Origin: Dictyoglomus sp.
Lineage (GTDB): Bacteria > Dictyoglomota > Dictyoglomia > Dictyoglomales > Dictyoglomaceae
Assembly (NCBI GenBank): GCA_025060475.1
Contig: JANXBZ010000003.1
Coordinates: forward strand, 1-49,571
Direction of reading: 5' to 3'
Length of the DNA stretch: 49,571 nucleotides
The notes beneath the pieces were generated by a model. The model searched no databases, was not told where the DNA came from, and was given only the letters and a program-made list of their open reading frames with translations. The first letter of the stretch is position 1, and the number at the start of each line of letters is the position of its first letter. Made by a program: the position numbers and the translations under genes. Below are positions 47,539 through 49,571 of the stretch, one piece after another.

Positions 47539-49571
47539 TTGAAAAATATCAATAAAAAGCTTTTAATATTTATATTCCTTTCTTTTATAATAACAACCTT
47601 CGCAGCAATAACTTCTTTAGTAAGCATTCAAATCAAAGAGCCAACTCCTGGTTCTATGGAGATTGTTTTGTTTTTCTCATCACCAACAATTCCTAAATAT
47701 AGTTTAAATCAAAAGGGAACACAACTGTTCTTAACTTTAGAAAAAGTTGAAAATAAGATAAAAGGAAAATCATTGGAAATAAATAAGGGCTTTATAGGAA
47801 ATATAAATTTTCAAGAAGATACTAAAAAAGGGACTCTTACTTTAATTTTTAATTTTATCGGGTCAATTCCTAAATATAATATATCTTCAAAACTAGGAAG
47901 TATAACATTACACATTAGTCCGCAAGTTGCGACCCAAGTTGACACTAAATCTTCTGTTTCAAAGGAAGAATATAAATTATTGGGTATATCCATAGATAAA
48001 AAATTAAATCCTCCTTTGATTATAATAAATACTGAAAATAAATTAATACCTCCCTATAAAACTTTGTTATTAAAGAATCCTTTAAGATTTGTTGTAGACT
48101 TACAAAATACCTTAGATAGAAGTTCTGTTAAAAGTTATAATATCAACGTTAGTCCTTTTATTACCATAAGAATTTCCCAGTTTTCTAAGGATCCCTTAGT
48201 AACTCGTTTAGTATTTGATTTAAAGGTTTCCTATCCCAAGGTGGGTATCAAAGAGACAGATCAGGGATTAGTTGTGGGTACTGAAGAAATTCTTGCAAAA
48301 CTTCCCGGAAGAACAGTAAAAGTTGAAACTACATCTATAGTGAGTGTTACCAAGGAAGAACCTAAAGAAGTTGTAGAATCGAATCTTCCTCAAACTTCTA
48401 AAATTTCTCCAGTTTCTACTTCTGAGAAGCAGATGGAAACTCCATCTAAGACTACTACAGACAAGTTTATGCAGAAGGTTTCTCTAACTTTTGATAGGGC
48501 AGAGATAAGAGATGTATTAAAGGCAATGGGACAACTTATAGGGATGAATATTATAACTGATGTTGGTGTTCAAGGAAGAATAAGTGTTTATTTGAAAGAT
48601 GTAACCTTTAAAGATGCTTTTTATTCTTTACTTGCTGCAAGTGATCTTGGGTATATACAGCAAGGAGAAGTTTTAATAGTAAGTACTTTAGATAAGATGC
48701 AAAAACTTGAAAGTAGAGAGCTTACCACAAAAATTTTTCCACTAAAATACTTTGATTCTAAAAAGGCAAAGGATCTTGTAAGTAATATCAATAAAAATCT
48801 TATTGTGGCTACAGAAGAGAATCGGAATTGGTTAATTATATCTGGTCCGTCTTCAGATATTGCTAAAATCGAAAGTTTTGTTAAATCTTTAGATGTTCCC
48901 ACAGAAAAAGTTGTTACTGAAGTTCCTGTTCCTCCAGAAAAAATTTTAGTTGAAAAGATCGATGGTAATATTTATATCTCCACGAGTTTACATGGAGAAG
49001 ATATCAAAAATGTTTTACAGGAAATTGCCAAAAAGACAGGTAGAAGTGTGTTTATTGAGAGTAATATAAGTAGTATCGTCTTTGTTACCCTTAACCGTGT
49101 TTTGGTAGATCGAGCTTTAGATTTAATAATTAGAGGAAGTGGATTATCTTATGAAGTTAAGGAAGGGGGAGAAATATTAGTTAAAAGAAAGACAGAAGAA
49201 AAAGCAGAAACCCCAGCTTTAGTTGTTACAGATTTGATAAAAGTAGATAGAATTGGAAATAGGTTATATATTACTGCAGAATTGAAAAAAATTGATGTAA
49301 GAGAAATTTTGAAAGAATTAGGTAAAAAAGCTAATATAAATTTTGTAATAGATCCCAAAATTTCAGGAGAGGTTGAATTTTATGTTAATAAAGTACCCGT
49401 TGAGGAATTGCTTCCTCTCTTAGGCAGGATAGTAGGATTTAGTGTAGAAAAAGTAGGAGAAATTAATTATATAAAACCATTTGAGGAAAAAGCGATACCA
49501 GCTGAAGTAGTAAAGACAAAGATATATGGATTAAGGTACATAGGGTTAGGGGACATTCAGAGAGCAGGTGG
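47539..49571 (+). CDS. pilQ: Type IV pilus secretin PilQ (partial)
   Basis: 677 codons from TTG, open to the right edge. A TAGGAGGTG site stands before the TTG. Signal peptide at about 1-24. Two AMIN-type beta domains (about 30-130 and 150-235; LKNPLRFVVDLQN). A Ser/Thr/Pro linker (about 255-310). Three STN-type domains follow: LTFDRAEIRDVLKAMGQLIG (about 315-385), STSLHGEDIKNVLQEIAKK (about 480-550) and AELKKIDVREILKELGKKA (about 577-650), with an N1-type domain after the first (about 396-455). The beta-barrel lies beyond the window. PilQ forms the outer-membrane gate for pili, so the cell has an outer membrane. Confidence 0.88.
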   Translation, partial: MKNINKKLLIFIFLSFIITTFAAITSLVSIQIKEPTPGSMEIVLFFSSPTIPKYSLNQKGTQLFLTLEKVENKIKGKSLEINKGFIGNINFQEDTKKGTLTLIFNFIGSIPKYNISSKLGSITLHISPQVATQVDTKSSVSKEEYKLLGISIDKKLNPPLIIINTENKLIPPYKTLLLKNPLRFVVDLQNTLDRSSVKSYNINVSPFITIRISQFSKDPLVTRLVFDLKVSYPKVGIKETDQGLVVGTEEILAKLPGRTVKVETTSIVSVTKEEPKEVVESNLPQTSKISPVSTSEKQMETPSKTTTDKFMQKVSLTFDRAEIRDVLKAMGQLIGMNIITDVGVQGRISVYLKDVTFKDAFYSLLAASDLGYIQQGEVLIVSTLDKMQKLESRELTTKIFPLKYFDSKKAKDLVSNINKNLIVATEENRNWLIISGPSSDIAKIESFVKSLDVPTEKVVTEVPVPPEKILVEKIDGNIYISTSLHGEDIKNVLQEIAKKTGRSVFIESNISSIVFVTLNRVLVDRALDLIIRGSGLSYEVKEGGEILVKRKTEEKAETPALVVTDLIKVDRIGNRLYITAELKKIDVREILKELGKKANINFVIDPKISGEVEFYVNKVPVEELLPLLGRIVGFSVEKVGEINYIKPFEEKAIPAEVVKTKIYGLRYIGLGDIQRAG

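Overview
The window looks like chromosomal DNA of a thermophilic anaerobic bacterium of the Dictyoglomus type. The grounds are the AT-rich composition, heavy AGA use for arginine, a Firmicutes-like ribosomal gene order, NADH-linked [FeFe] hydrogenase genes, and type IV pilus genes that include an outer-membrane secretin. The genus is an inference from these traits; no 16S gene is present to test it.

Layout. (1) 1-18.0 kb, + strand: the end of tuf, then one unbroken S10-spc-alpha superoperon (rpsJ to rplQ). It carries secY, adk, map, infA and rpoA, and is followed by the ECF transporter core (ecfA1, ecfA2, ecfT) and truA. rpmD (L30) is missing between rpsE and rplO. (2) 18.0-28.1 kb: a block placed between truA and rplM, which are neighbours in Bacillus-type superoperons. 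A + strand ABC importer (binding protein, permease, short ATPase) converges on a - strand operon. That operon runs sensory [FeFe]-hydrogenase, SpoIIE-type phosphatase, hydC, hydB, hydA, rex. Both outer promoters carry 6-6-6 inverted repeats resembling Rex operators, two overlapping copies in front of the hydrogenase operon and one in front of the transporter. This suggests a redox-controlled island.

(3) 28.3-36.0 kb: rplM-rpsI from their own promoter, then an AMMECR1 protein and its radical SAM partner, a small membrane-anchored protein, glmM, a glmS ribozyme, glmS, acpS and a membrane TPR protein. The ribozyme cleavage site falls directly after the glmM stop codon. (4) 36.0-41.5 kb: a probable 6S RNA, alaS, ruvX, tRNA-Val(GAC), and a threonine T-box leader in front of thrS. 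(5) 41.5-49.6 kb: a type IV pilus/pseudopilus operon with prepilin peptidase, three small prepilins, a PilX-like protein, and pilM, N, O, P and Q. pilQ runs off the right edge.

Together the genes cover translation, hydrogen and NADH balance with its own redox switch, cell-wall amino-sugar supply under RNA control, and assembly of a surface pilus through an outer membrane. No CRISPR array, insertion sequence or rRNA gene was seen. Similarity searches were not possible; names rest on motifs, lengths and gene order.
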